Below are positions 8,706-17,273 of a stretch of 42,462 nt of DNA, in pieces (positions within the stretch are counted from its first letter, which is position 1; each line of letters opens with the position of its first letter). Both the position numbers and the translations under genes were made by a program. The DNA comes from Deltaproteobacteria bacterium. GTDB taxonomy: Bacteria > Myxococcota_A > UBA796 > SXON01. The notes beneath the pieces were generated by a model. That model did not search any database. It had not been told where the DNA came from and saw only the letters and a program-made list of their open reading frames with translations. The DNA is taken from assembly GCA_947486185.1 (NCBI GenBank), contig CANKTH010000034.1, positions 1 to 42,462 on the forward strand. Reading direction: 5' to 3'.

Positions 8706-8764
8706 TCGGGGCCCGGCGGGGCCCGCCCTCCGACAAAGCCGCGGCGTTGTGCTAAGGGTTCCCG

Positions 8765-10330
8765 ATGTGGCTGCTCCTCTCCTGGTGCCTCGCGGCGGAG
8801 CCGACCCAGATCGCCGCGATGCCGGACGTGTCGGTGAGCGATCGCCTCGCGCAGCTCATCGCCGCGAGCAGCTTGAGCGAGGCCCAGCTCGCGGCCCTCG
8901 CCGCCGAGGAGCCGGCGGTGGTCTACCAGCTCCGTGACCAGCGAAGCATAGCGGCCCTGGCCTTCATCCTCGCGATGTCGCCCACGGACATTCGCACGGT
9001 TCGGGACGGCCGGGCGGTGGTCCGTGCGCCCGGCTCCTGGTCGGCACGGGAGCAGGCCGCGGTCGAGGCGCTCGCGGATCAGCTTGATGTCAAGCTAAGT
9101 CAGGTTGAAGCAGTTCATATTCGGACCCATCAGGCCGCCGTGCTCAAGGTGGAGCTGGTGGGCAAGAAGGGCGGCGTCGTGGATCTGGCCTGGCCGCCCT
9201 CGTGGAACGCCTCGGCGATCGCCGCGACCATCGGGGTCGCCGTCGTGGACTCGACCCTGGCGCGGCAGAAGGTGCCGGTGTCCGGCGCCGCGAGCTCGGG
9301 CGGGGTCCCTGTGGTGGACCCTGGCTTTGAGGCTCCATCGGCGCCCGCCTGGCAGCAGAGCGTCAAGGGGGACGGTAAGGTGATCTGGGACGAAGCGCGG
9401 CACGCGGCGGGCCGTCGTTCTTTACGCCTCGAGGCCTCGGCCGGCGGTACCGTGACGGTGAAGCAGCGCATTGTGCCGCCGGGCACCACGCTCGTGCCCG
9501 TGTCGGTCCTCGCGGCGGCTGACAACCTCGAGGGTGAGTTCCGTTTCGGCTTCAGTTGGGGCGACACCGAGGACGAAGAAGCGACCGTGATGCTGGATCC
9601 TGGCCAGACGGCGTGGACGACGTTGCGCCTCACCGCGACCCTGCCCGAGGAGCCTCCGGAGCTCTACCTGCTCCTCCGGCTCTCGGGGGCGGGCGCCGTC
9701 AACGTCGACGACCTGCGGATCGACCTGGGTTCACCGACGGGTGTCGCTGAGTGGGCACGCTTCGACCGCGGACACCTGAAGGTGTGGGCCGATCCGATGC
9801 GGGTGAGCGGCGCCGCTGAGGCCGCCGCCACCGTCGATCGTGCCGTCAAGAACGCCACGGCCAGGCTCGGTGTCACGGCCACTGGCACGGTCCGGCTGTT
9901 CCTCTATCAGAACGCAGCGGATCGGGCAGCACTGGGCTCGCCATCCTCCAACCCCGCCGCGGGGTACTGTTGGCAGACGGTCGACGACGCGTGGCCCGGC
10001 GCTTGTGCCTTGTCAGTGTTCCTCCACCGGGCGTGGGGTCCGCCGAAGAACCCTTTGATCGCCGATGCGCTCCCTAAAGCGCTGTCCGGGTCGGGCGCTG
10101 ACCTCGACGCGCTCGCCCGCAAGAGCCTGCCCGGCACGCCCGACGACTGGCCGGGGCGGTACCCGGCGGTCGGGAGCGAGGTGGCTCCCTCATTTGTAGC
10201 CTGGTTCCTCGAGAAGTGGGGTCCCGCAGCGCTGCGTGCTGCTTGGGGTGGCCCGGCGTCGTCGATCAGCGCCGGCGGATACGACCTCAACGGCCTCCTC
10301 GCGGTCTGGCGCGCCCACCTCGGCTTCTGA
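8765..10330 (+). CDS. secreted protein with jelly-roll-like domain and degenerate peptidase-like end
   Basis: A 521-residue exported protein of unknown function. The N-terminus MWLLLSWCLAAEP is a very short hydrophobic export signal. Residues 20-170 are alpha/beta with no motif I recognise. Residues 180-325 (from VVDPGFEAP and W to GAGAVNVDDLRID) have the pattern of a carbohydrate-binding jelly-roll such as CBM4/9: a GFE start, a GRRSLRLEA strand and a closing V-DDL-I. The C-terminal part (FLHRAWGPPKNPLIADALPKAL, then VAPSFVAWFLEKWGPAALRAAW) follows the outline of gluzincin 'peptidase MA-like' domains, which have an HExxH helix, a P-x-W-x-x-E-G-x-A helix and an F-x-x-x-L-x-x-x-Y-G helix. The zinc-binding HExxH is missing, so it would be a non-catalytic remnant. 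These domain calls are inferred from pattern only. Confidence 0.75.
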   Translation: MWLLLSWCLAAEPTQIAAMPDVSVSDRLAQLIAASSLSEAQLAALAAEEPAVVYQLRDQRSIAALAFILAMSPTDIRTVRDGRAVVRAPGSWSAREQAAVEALADQLDVKLSQVEAVHIRTHQAAVLKVELVGKKGGVVDLAWPPSWNASAIAATIGVAVVDSTLARQKVPVSGAASSGGVPVVDPGFEAPSAPAWQQSVKGDGKVIWDEARHAAGRRSLRLEASAGGTVTVKQRIVPPGTTLVPVSVLAAADNLEGEFRFGFSWGDTEDEEATVMLDPGQTAWTTLRLTATLPEEPPELYLLLRLSGAGAVNVDDLRIDLGSPTGVAEWARFDRGHLKVWADPMRVSGAAEAAATVDRAVKNATARLGVTATGTVRLFLYQNAADRAALGSPSSNPAAGYCWQTVDDAWPGACALSVFLHRAWGPPKNPLIADALPKALSGSGADLDALARKSLPGTPDDWPGRYPAVGSEVAPSFVAWFLEKWGPAALRAAWGGPASSISAGGYDLNGLLAVWRAHLGF

Positions 10331-10400
10331 GCTGTCGCGCGTCGGGCGCTGAAGGCGGCGCCGCGGTCAGCTGGTCGGACCCGCGGACTGGGCCCAGGGG

Positions 10401-11249
10401 TCAGGGGCTGGCCGGGACCGTCAACAGCTTCCACAGGTCCCACTTGGAAGAGCTGATGTTGCCCACCTTCCAGTTCTCGCCTTCTTTCACCATCGTATAC
10501 GTCAGCTTCTGCGCCTTCCCGAGGTTCTTGAAGCTGACCACCACCTTCACCTTCTCTCCGGACATCGTGCCGGTGGTGCTGACGTCTGAGACCAACGCTT
10601 CCTCGGCGTTGACCACCGGGTCAAAAGTGAAGAGCAGGGTGTCTTTTGCCTCCTCGTAATCCTCCGCGGCGCGGATGCGCGACTTGAGGCCGCCCGAGGC
10701 AAAGTGGGTGAGCTCGGGTGGGTCGCCGGCGCCCGCGTAGACGGTGTAGATCGCCTCCACCGCGCGGCGGGCGGCGGAGATCGACTCGGCGCCCGCATCG
10801 GCGACGGGCGCGGTGGCGGCCGGGGTGCTCACCGCGGCGACGCTGCCCGGCGTGCCCGCCGGCGGTAGGCTGCTGGTGGGGGACGCGGGCGTCGGGGGGC
10901 CCGGCGTCGGCGAGCTCGGGGCCGTCGTCGGGGCGGCGGGCACTTTGGCCACGGTGCCGAGTGGCGGCGCCGCAGCCGGGGTGGCCGGACCGGGGCTGGC
11001 CGCGGAAGTCGGCGTACTTGCTGGCGTTCCGGCGGGCACGGAGGGTGCCGCGGCTACGGCGTCGGCGGGCGGCGGCGCCACGGTCGTTGTGTCAGTTGCG
11101 ACGGCCGGTGTTTCCGTTGCGTCGGGCGGAGCCACAGCGGGCGGTGCCGTCGTCGCCGGGGAGGGTGCCGCTTCCGTTGGGACCGGCGTAGAAGGATCGG
11201 AAAAACAGCTGGCGAGCGCGAGCGGGAGCAGAGCGTACGTGAGGCGCAT
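10401..11249 (-). CDS. lipoprotein with Pro/Ala/Thr linker and DUF3828-like domain
   Basis: A 282-residue lipoprotein (signal MRLTYALLPLALASC, lipobox LASC). Residues 20-155 are almost entirely Pro, Ala, Thr and Ser, an extended linker. The globular part (about 157-280) begins ISAARRAVEAIYTVYAGAG and ends GENWKVGNISSS-WDLWKLL. This is the layout of DUF3828/NTF2-like lipoprotein domains, in which a folded beta-sheet receives an unknown ligand. It is the last of three consecutive minus-strand genes (kinase, DUF3616-like lipoprotein, this one), 44 bp after the previous stop, and probably belongs to the same transcript. It converges on the gene ending at 10330, with no clear terminator in 10331-10400. 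Confidence 0.8.
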   Translation of the reverse strand: MRLTYALLPLALASCFSDPSTPVPTEAAPSPATTAPPAVAPPDATETPAVATDTTTVAPPPADAVAAAPSVPAGTPASTPTSAASPGPATPAAAPPLGTVAKVPAAPTTAPSSPTPGPPTPASPTSSLPPAGTPGSVAAVSTPAATAPVADAGAESISAARRAVEAIYTVYAGAGDPPELTHFASGGLKSRIRAAEDYEEAKDTLLFTFDPVVNAEEALVSDVSTTGTMSGEKVKVVVSFKNLGKAQKLTYTMVKEGENWKVGNISSSKWDLWKLLTVPASP

Positions 11250-11293
11250 ACAGAAGCGTAGCCACCTTGGGGCCTCCGCGACAACCGGGAGCG

Positions 11294-12223
11294 TCAGGGC
11301 GTCGTGCCAGGGTCAGGTTTCGGTAGCCGGCCCCAGGAAGAGGGTACCGCACAGTCACCGTCGCGCCCGTCGCCATCTGTGACGTACCACAAACTCTCCT
11401 CGTGCAGTACCAGCCCTTCGGTTGACGCCGCGAGCTCGACCTCCAGACGCTCCGAGGCGCCAGACCGATCCACCCGATAGAGACGAAAGGCCGCCGCCGC
11501 GTCGGTGATTGGCCCGGCCAGGACGAGCAGATCGGCGCCGTCCATGACGAGGTCTCGAACGCCCAGGCCTCCGAGGTCGATCCGCTGCTCTGCCAGGACC
11601 CGCGCCCCGTCCGCGCCGAGGTCGAGGAGCAGCGCCCGCCCCTCGACCAGGGGGCTTCGGAGCCCGACCCAGAGATGGCCGTCGCGGACGAAGGCGCCCT
11701 CGATGTTGAGGCCGCCGTCGTCCGGTCTCAGCCCTGAAACGCCCGCGCACGCGTGACAGGCGGACAGGTCGGGCGAGAGGAGCGTGTCAGGGAGCCTGAG
11801 CACGCGCTGTCGCTTCTTTTTCTCTTCGCCCGCCTTGTTCCGTGAGTGGCTCCCCACGACGAACAGCTCGCCGCCTTCGCCAACCGCGAGCGCCTCGATG
11901 TCACTGACCTCCTCTGGCAGCGCCAACGTACCGGTCGGCTCGAAGGTGTCGGAGTAACGGAACAAACGGTCGGAGGTCTCATTGTCTCCGACCAGAAAGC
12001 CGCCTTCCCAGCGCACCAGCGCGCTCGCTTCGCACGGCCCCCCCGTGAGCACGCCGCCCGTGGAGGCCGGTGCGGCGGATGGGAGGCTGGCGGGGGCTGG
12101 GCCGGGGCCCGCCACCGGTGGCGCGGGCGGTTGGGTCGTCGCCGCGACCGTCTCGGCCGGGTCTGCGGTGTTTCGATGCGGGGTGCACCCGAGGAGCAGC
12201 GTGAGCGCGAGGCGCGCGCTCAC
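11294..12223 (-). CDS. lipoprotein with DUF3616-like beta-propeller domain
   Basis: A 309-residue lipoprotein (MSARLALTLLLGC, lipobox LLGC), then a Pro/Ala-rich linker to about residue 55 and a globular domain. The segments SDIEALAVGEGGELFVVGSHSRNKAG and LNIEGAFVRDGHLWVGLRSPLVEGRALLLDL match the DUF3616 family, whose members look like beta-propellers; the reaction is unknown. The GTG start (12221-12223) overlaps the kinase stop as GTGA, so translation is coupled to the kinase. A cluster of Lys/Arg (GEEKKKRQR, near 133) is unusual in this acidic, alanine-rich neighbourhood and probably forms an exposed loop. The two cysteines in ACHACAG could be a disulfide or metal site. Confidence 0.82.
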   Translation of the reverse strand: MSARLALTLLLGCTPHRNTADPAETVAATTQPPAPPVAGPGPAPASLPSAAPASTGGVLTGGPCEASALVRWEGGFLVGDNETSDRLFRYSDTFEPTGTLALPEEVSDIEALAVGEGGELFVVGSHSRNKAGEEKKKRQRVLRLPDTLLSPDLSACHACAGVSGLRPDDGGLNIEGAFVRDGHLWVGLRSPLVEGRALLLDLGADGARVLAEQRIDLGGLGVRDLVMDGADLLVLAGPITDAAAAFRLYRVDRSGASERLEVELAASTEGLVLHEESLWYVTDGDGRDGDCAVPSSWGRLPKPDPGTTP

Positions 12224-14001
12224 TTCACGGCCAGGCGAAGGGGTTTTGACTGGCTCCCCGCCCGCTCGGTCTCGCGGCCGCCGCCAGCGCTGGCCTTGAT
12301 CGAGTAGTCGATTCCGGCGTTGAACTCGTCGCGCAGCGTAAGGGTTGCGGCGTGGCTATTGCCGCTGCTGGTCATCGACTTGTTGCTCCAGTCGGTCCCG
12401 CCCGTCGCCCGGTAGTAGAGCGTGACGGCGTAGTCTCCCTCGATCTGGGCGGAGAAGGTCGCGACACCGCCGGAGGTCGAGGCGGTCACCTTCAGCTTGC
12501 CCGCCGACGGCGCGGGCGGAGCGGGCCCCTGCGCGGCGGCCGGAATTGCGGGTGGAGATGGCGGTGTTGCCGCGGAGGTCCCCGAGGTGGCGCCTGACGT
12601 TTTGTTCGCTTTTGAACCGGTGCCTGGTCTGGTCATGGTGGTCGGCGGGGCAACCGCGGCCGGCGCCGTGTCTGCGGACGGGGGTGCGCCGGTGGCCGAG
12701 GGCGTGTCGGTGGACGGGGTCGTCTGCGGCAGGGATGGGCTGGTCACGGTCTCTGCAGCCGCGGCGACCTGGGTTGGGATCGGCGTCGTAGCGGGCGGGG
12801 CGCTCGTGACGGCAGGCTGACTGGGGGGCACGGCGCGGGCGATGAGCACGCCGACGCCGATCGCGAGGGTCAGTCCGAGAATCGCTGCTCCAATCCCGAT
12901 CCTTGGCGCCACGGCCGCCGGGCGGACCTCGGGGTCGCTTTGGTTTGGATGGTTGATCGGGTACACCGGGTGTCGGGCAGCGACGGGCGCCGCCGGCAAC
13001 GGTGCCTCCTCGTCGCCGGTGGTCTGGTCCGCGGAGCGCATTTCCGGCATGGTCGTGCCGAGGAGCGCGGGCAGCGCCGCGCGCCGGCTGGCCGGGAGCG
13101 AGTCTCCTATGAGCTGGGCGTAGGTGTCGGACCGCGCCGGCCGCGCGGCGGCGTGCTCCTGCACGAGCGGCGGGGTGCCCTCGGGGTCCGACGGCAGCGA
13201 GACTTGCGCCCCACGCAGCGCCTCGACGAGGTCCGCGGCGTTGGCGTATCGTTCTTCGCGGCGATATCGCGTCGCCTTCAGGATCACCTCCGCGATCCCG
13301 GGGGGCATGCCGTCCAGCATTCCGGGCTCGTTGTGGGCCATGAAGAGCTCTGGCGGCGTATCTCCTCTGAGGAGCGACCAGAGCGTCGCCGCCGTGGAGT
13401 AGATGTCCGCGCGCGTGTCCACAAGTTTTGCGTTGGATTTCTGCTCGGGCGCCATGTAGCCCCAGGTGCCGAGCACCGTGCCGGTCCGGGTGACCTGGCC
13501 GTTCTCCTGGTCCTGCCGCACCTGGGCGATGCCGAAGTCGGTGACCTTGATCTCCCCTCCACGCGTCAAGAGAATATTGTGGGGTTTGATGTCCCGATGT
13601 ACGATTCCTGCGGCGTGGGCGTGGGAGAGGGTCTCGCCGAGCTGGATCATGACCTCAACCGCCATTCGTGGCGGCAGGGGCCCGTCCCGAGTGACCCGGT
13701 CGGTCAACGATCCGCCCTCGAGCAGCTCCATCACGATGTAGACCCGGTGGCCGTCCACCCCGGTGTCGAACACGCGTACGACTCGCGCATCCTCCAGGGT
13801 GGCCATGGTCTGCGCTTCAGCGAGGAAGCGTGCCCGGAGCTGATGCCGGTTGGCGAACTGTGGCAAGAGCACCTTGATAGCGCGGGGCCGTTGAAGCCGC
13901 TCGTCAAACGCCCGGAATACCGTTGCCATGCCGCCCTGTCCCAACACCTCCAGGAGGTGAAAGCGGCCTTCGGCGAGGGGCTCCATCGACACTTCTGTCA
14001 T
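12220..14001 (-). CDS. transmembrane Ser/Thr protein kinase (Hanks type)
   Basis: A 593-residue receptor-type kinase. The kinase domain (about residues 13-270) has the Gly-rich loop GQGGMATVFRAFD, the AIKVLLP lysine, HRDIKPHNILL (catalytic loop), DFGIAQ (Mg-binding) and GYMAPEQ (activation segment), so all catalytic residues are present. A Pro/Ala-poor cytoplasmic spacer follows, then one membrane helix (about 377-399, IGIGAAILGLTLAIGVGVLIA), a long Pro/Thr/Ala-rich stretch and a C-terminal beta-sandwich-like domain (from GKLKVTASTSGG to the end) that may sense an external ligand or the wall. ATG 14001 is given; an in-frame GTG at 14019 lies one base after GAAGGAG and is the alternative. Downstream genes are coupled (GTGA). 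The upstream serine-hydrolase gene ends less than 50 bp away, so the transcript may begin there. Confidence 0.9.
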   Translation of the reverse strand: MTEVSMEPLAEGRFHLLEVLGQGGMATVFRAFDERLQRPRAIKVLLPQFANRHQLRARFLAEAQTMATLEDARVVRVFDTGVDGHRVYIVMELLEGGSLTDRVTRDGPLPPRMAVEVMIQLGETLSHAHAAGIVHRDIKPHNILLTRGGEIKVTDFGIAQVRQDQENGQVTRTGTVLGTWGYMAPEQKSNAKLVDTRADIYSTAATLWSLLRGDTPPELFMAHNEPGMLDGMPPGIAEVILKATRYRREERYANAADLVEALRGAQVSLPSDPEGTPPLVQEHAAARPARSDTYAQLIGDSLPASRRAALPALLGTTMPEMRSADQTTGDEEAPLPAAPVAARHPVYPINHPNQSDPEVRPAAVAPRIGIGAAILGLTLAIGVGVLIARAVPPSQPAVTSAPPATTPIPTQVAAAAETVTSPSLPQTTPSTDTPSATGAPPSADTAPAAVAPPTTMTRPGTGSKANKTSGATSGTSAATPPSPPAIPAAAQGPAPPAPSAGKLKVTASTSGGVATFSAQIEGDYAVTLYYRATGGTDWSNKSMTSSGNSHAATLTLRDEFNAGIDYSIKASAGGGRETERAGSQSKPLRLAVK

Positions 14002-14049
14002 CGTGTGTACCGATAGCACGCTCCTTCACGGAGAGCATCCCGGGCGAAG

Positions 14050-15462
14050 TCAGCGCTCCGGCTCTAGTGTACAGCCCTCCCGTGAACCTACATAACGGGC
14101 TTGCGACACCCGGCCGAGCCCGAGGATTGTCACCCGCTGAGAAGCCTCGTTAACTCTGGCTTCCTTGATGGGGATGTACTGCGTGACCCAGTCGTGACAG
14201 TCGGGTTCCGGCAGGCCGACGACCCAGAGGCACGAGCACAGCTCCTTGGCGTAGTAGGCCGAGATGATTGAGGGGAACGCCTTGAGATCCCCCTTGTTGG
14301 ACGGGGACTTCGGGGTCTTCGTCATCGGTTCGGCGAAGGGCGTGGCCGGAGGGGCCTGCCGTGCGACACCCGTACCCGCGAGCAGGCGCTCGAGGATTGC
14401 GCCTACCGAGAAATCGTGGTTTCGGTCGTCGCCGGTCCGGGCCACCACCATAGCGAGCGAGGGGATCACGAGGATGTACTGGCCCCAATGCCCGATCGCG
14501 GCGTAGGTGTCGGGCGGCGCTTCGGGCCAGGGCGCGGCGATGCCTCGCGCCGGATTCCCAGTGTTGGTCCACCAATGTGAGCCGGGGTTCTCGGCGTCGA
14601 AGCCCGGCGTGGCCGGCATGGTCAGCCACGCCGGGTTGGGTGCCGTGACCTTCGCCATCCACCCTTCCGGCAGCAGCCGTCGTCCCGACCACACCCCGTC
14701 CTGGAGCGCGAACTGCCCGAAACGTGCCTGATCCCGCGCTGTGGCGTACCAGTAGGACGAGCCGACGAAGGTGCCGGACCCGTCTCGTTCGAACGTGACG
14801 TTCTCCATGCCGAGGGGATCGAAGAGCCGCGTCCACGGCCAGGAGCTGAACTCGGCTTCGCCGACCGCCCCCCGCAGCACGCCCATCAGAAGGTTGCTGG
14901 TGCCCGAAGAGTAGGACCACAGGCTCCCTGGAGGACTGAGCAGCGCTTGTCCCGCAGTAAACGCCGCCATATCGCCACGTCCGCGGGTGTAGAGCATCTG
15001 AAGCACGCGGGAGTGGACGGGCGACGACTCGTAGCCCTCATTCCAATACAACCCCGAGCTCATCTGCAGCAGCTGGTCTACGGTGATGCCCCGGGTCTCG
15101 GGGCGCGCCAGCCCCGGATAGTAGGTATAGGCAGGATTTTGGACGTCAATCCGACCCTCCGCCACGGCGATGCCCACCAGCGTGGCGGTGACGCTCTTGG
15201 TGACCGACCAGCTCAGGTGCGGCCGGTCGGCGTCGTAGCCGCGGGCGTACCTCTCAGCTACCAGCCGCCCGTGGCGGAGGACGACGATGCCGTCGGAGCG
15301 AATACCCAAACGGTCCTTGTCGTCTCCCGTTCGTGCAAAGGCGTACTCCATCGCAGACGCGACCCCGGCAGCGCTCAGGCCCTCTGCCTCAGGCGTGGAA
15401 ATCACCAGCCCCCCGGCGTCTTGCGACGCCAGCACCGCCGTCACCATCAGGATCCAACCCAT
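14050..15462 (-). CDS. exported beta-lactamase-family serine hydrolase
   Basis: A 470-residue protein of the class C beta-lactamase / penicillin-binding-like serine hydrolase fold. Residues 1-16 (MGWILMVTAVLASQDA) are a short export signal. The nucleophile motif is S86-V-T-K89 (SWSVTKS). The second motif is the YSSGTSN stretch near 192, where the usual Y-x-N is Y-S-S. AAIGHWGQYILVIP near 365 is the usual place of the third box (HxG). The last 90 residues (from about 380) form an added domain with CSCLWVVGLPEPDCHDW, which has three cysteines and no match I know. ATG 15462 is chosen for its GGGAG 5 bases away and the signal peptide; the open frame extends upstream but without such features. Substrates in this family include beta-lactams, D-amino peptides and esters and cannot be told here. 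Confidence 0.85.
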   Translation of the reverse strand: MGWILMVTAVLASQDAGGLVISTPEAEGLSAAGVASAMEYAFARTGDDKDRLGIRSDGIVVLRHGRLVAERYARGYDADRPHLSWSVTKSVTATLVGIAVAEGRIDVQNPAYTYYPGLARPETRGITVDQLLQMSSGLYWNEGYESSPVHSRVLQMLYTRGRGDMAAFTAGQALLSPPGSLWSYSSGTSNLLMGVLRGAVGEAEFSSWPWTRLFDPLGMENVTFERDGSGTFVGSSYWYATARDQARFGQFALQDGVWSGRRLLPEGWMAKVTAPNPAWLTMPATPGFDAENPGSHWWTNTGNPARGIAAPWPEAPPDTYAAIGHWGQYILVIPSLAMVVARTGDDRNHDFSVGAILERLLAGTGVARQAPPATPFAEPMTKTPKSPSNKGDLKAFPSIISAYYAKELCSCLWVVGLPEPDCHDWVTQYIPIKEARVNEASQRVTILGLGRVSQARYVGSREGCTLEPER

Positions 15463-15555
15463 TTCCGCTCCCGGGCTTCTGGGCGCATCGCCCTCGGCCC
15501 GCCTCGGGTAGTCGGCTTCGCGCTCCGCGTCGAGGCCCAGACGTTGCTCCTTCGC

Positions 15556-15567
15556 TTGACATGTCAA
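15556..15567. promoter_or_regulatory. perfect 12-bp palindrome between divergent genes
   Basis: TTGACATGTCAA is a perfect palindrome in the gap between the serine hydrolase (start 15462, minus) and the DUF4097-like lipoprotein (start 15689, plus). Its left half is also a consensus -35 hexamer (TTGACA). ATACGCT follows 17 bases later, a weak -10. It could be a dyad operator overlapping a promoter. The identification is inferred from symmetry alone. Confidence 0.35.
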
Positions 15568-15688
15568 CGTCATCTCTCATACGCTACATGAGTAATTTCC
15601 CTGGGAGCCTCCGATGACCCTCCGCCCCTCGTGTGGTCCCCCGGCCGGAGCGGTCACGCACTCCGCCCGTCGCGGTGTCCAAGGGGGC

Positions 15689-16366
15689 ATGCGCTGCTTC
15701 GTGATCGTCGTGCTCGCCGGATGTCGGACCGGGCCATCGACTGACCAGTTCGTCGTCGGCGGTGATGTCGTGGCGCTGAGCGTACGCGTGGACAGCGGTA
15801 TCGTGCGGGTGCGTGCCTCGGCGCACGGCTCCGGAGAGGCGGCCGACAGCGCGGCGGGCGAGGAGCTGCCGTCCGGCGGTGTGAGGGTCACCCGCACGCA
15901 GACGGGCGCTGTGGAGGGCAGGCGGCGGGTGGTCCACGGCGTGCTGGAGATCGACGCGCGCTGCGCGGCCTGGCTCCCCTGCGAGTCGCGCCTGGACATC
16001 GAGATTCCGGCAGGAATGCCCGTCGATGTTGAGGTGGGCGACGGCGCGGTTGAGCTGGAGGGAGTCGCGGGGGAGGTCACTGTCAACCTCGGCAGCGGGC
16101 AGCTCCGTGTGTGGGACGCGGCGGCGCCCCAGCTCCGCGCGCAGGTGGGATGGGGCGATTCTGACCTCGATTTTCGCGTAGCGCCGCGTGAGCTCCGGGT
16201 GAGCGCCGGGGGTGGAGACGTGCGGGTCGGCGTCCCCTCCGGGGCCTATGACCTCGATCTTTCTGCGCTTGGTGGCCAGTATCGTCGCGGCGTGAGTCAG
16301 GAGGCGGGGGCAGGGCTGATCTCCCTCACGACCTCGTCCGGGCAGGTCTCGGTGAACGGCTACTGA
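15689..16366 (+). CDS. lipoprotein with DUF4097-like beta-helix domain
   Basis: A 225-residue lipoprotein. ATG 15689 follows AAGGGGG and opens a very short lipoprotein signal (MRCFVIVVLAGC, lipobox LAGC); the frame extends 75 bases upstream, but those residues (MTLRPSCGPP...) do not look like a signal. The mature part has regular short beta-strands separated by Gly/Asp turns (VEVGDGAVELEGVAGEVTVNLGSGQLRVWDA, then LRVSAGGGDVRVGVPSGAYDLDLSA). That is the pattern of DUF4097/DUF2807 'putative adhesin' right-handed beta-helices. No catalytic motif is seen. The next gene, a methyltransferase, starts 36 bp later on the same strand. Confidence 0.75.
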   Translation: MRCFVIVVLAGCRTGPSTDQFVVGGDVVALSVRVDSGIVRVRASAHGSGEAADSAAGEELPSGGVRVTRTQTGAVEGRRRVVHGVLEIDARCAAWLPCESRLDIEIPAGMPVDVEVGDGAVELEGVAGEVTVNLGSGQLRVWDAAAPQLRAQVGWGDSDLDFRVAPRELRVSAGGGDVRVGVPSGAYDLDLSALGGQYRRGVSQEAGAGLISLTTSSGQVSVNGY

Positions 16367-16402
16367 GTCGCCGCCAGCGCCGCCGCGCGCTAAAACCGGC
16401 GG

Positions 16403-17227
16403 ATGAGCACTACCCCTCCCCAAGGTGTACCCAGTCCGGCCGGCGCTTCCTCCGCTCCACCCTGGTGGGCCGTCCGGTTCGAGGCGATGGCCGAGCATGA
16501 TGCCGCGCTCCTCGGCGCGCCGGATAGCGAAGCCGAGGCCGAGGTCGAGTTCGTCGCCCGCCTGGCCGACCTGGGGGTGGGCGAGCAGGTGCTCGACGTC
16601 GGCTGCGGCGCCGGACGCCACGCCATCCTCATGCAGGAACGTGGCGCTCGGGTCACTGGCGTCGACCTCTCCCCTCGCCTCCTTCGCCTCGCGCGGGACG
16701 CCTGGGAGCGGCGCAATCCGAGCGCGGTCGGGCCTGTCTGGATGCCGGGCGACATGCGTTGGCTACCGCGAACCGGCCCTTTTGACGTAGCAACGTTGCT
16801 GGGCCACGCCTTCGGCGTGTTTGACGAGGACGCGGACAACCTGCGGGTGCTGCTCTCGGTGAGCGAGCTCCTTGACGACGCAGGCCGGCTGGTTCTGTCG
16901 CTCAACAATCCCTATTATTGGGCAGATCGGCTCCAGACACGCCACTTTCCGCCGGGGAGCGTAGCCGCCGGCGACGTGATCCGGAGCTGGCGTTTCGATC
17001 ACAGCCGCGGACGCCTGGAAGAAAGAACCGTGCTTTTTGGCCCGAAGGGCCGGCGTGAGCTCAGCTCCTCCCTGCGCTGCTGGACCCCGCCGGAGCTTGT
17101 CGCGCTGCTGCGCCACGTGGGGTACCGCGTGGTGCACGTCTACGGCTCAGATGGCTGGGAGGTCCCCGAGGATCCCATGCCGGTCAACGCAGACGCAGTG
17201 ACGCTCTGGGTTTACGCCTGCCGCTGA
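16403..17227 (+). CDS. class I SAM-dependent methyltransferase
   Basis: A 274-residue cytoplasmic methyltransferase. After a flexible Pro/Ser-rich N-terminus, motif I is VLDVGCGAGRHAILM (residues 63-77), with the acidic VDLSP closing beta-2, PGDMRWLP as motif II and LLDDAGRLVLSLNNP as motif III. A C-terminal cap (from RSWRFDHSRGRLEERTVLFGPKG to DGWEVP) has the form seen in small-molecule methyltransferases of the Methyltransf_11/25 type, where this part shapes the acceptor pocket. The acceptor is unknown. The first ATG is used; no better start is visible. The preceding lipoprotein gene ends 36 bp away, and a shared transcript is possible. Confidence 0.85.
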   Translation: MSTTPPQGVPSPAGASSAPPWWAVRFEAMAEHDAALLGAPDSEAEAEVEFVARLADLGVGEQVLDVGCGAGRHAILMQERGARVTGVDLSPRLLRLARDAWERRNPSAVGPVWMPGDMRWLPRTGPFDVATLLGHAFGVFDEDADNLRVLLSVSELLDDAGRLVLSLNNPYYWADRLQTRHFPPGSVAAGDVIRSWRFDHSRGRLEERTVLFGPKGRRELSSSLRCWTPPELVALLRHVGYRVVHVYGSDGWEVPEDPMPVNADAVTLWVYACR

Positions 17228-17273
17228 TCGCCGGTCGGTGCGAGCCGCCGCCTCGGCGCACGCAGGCGCGCCA

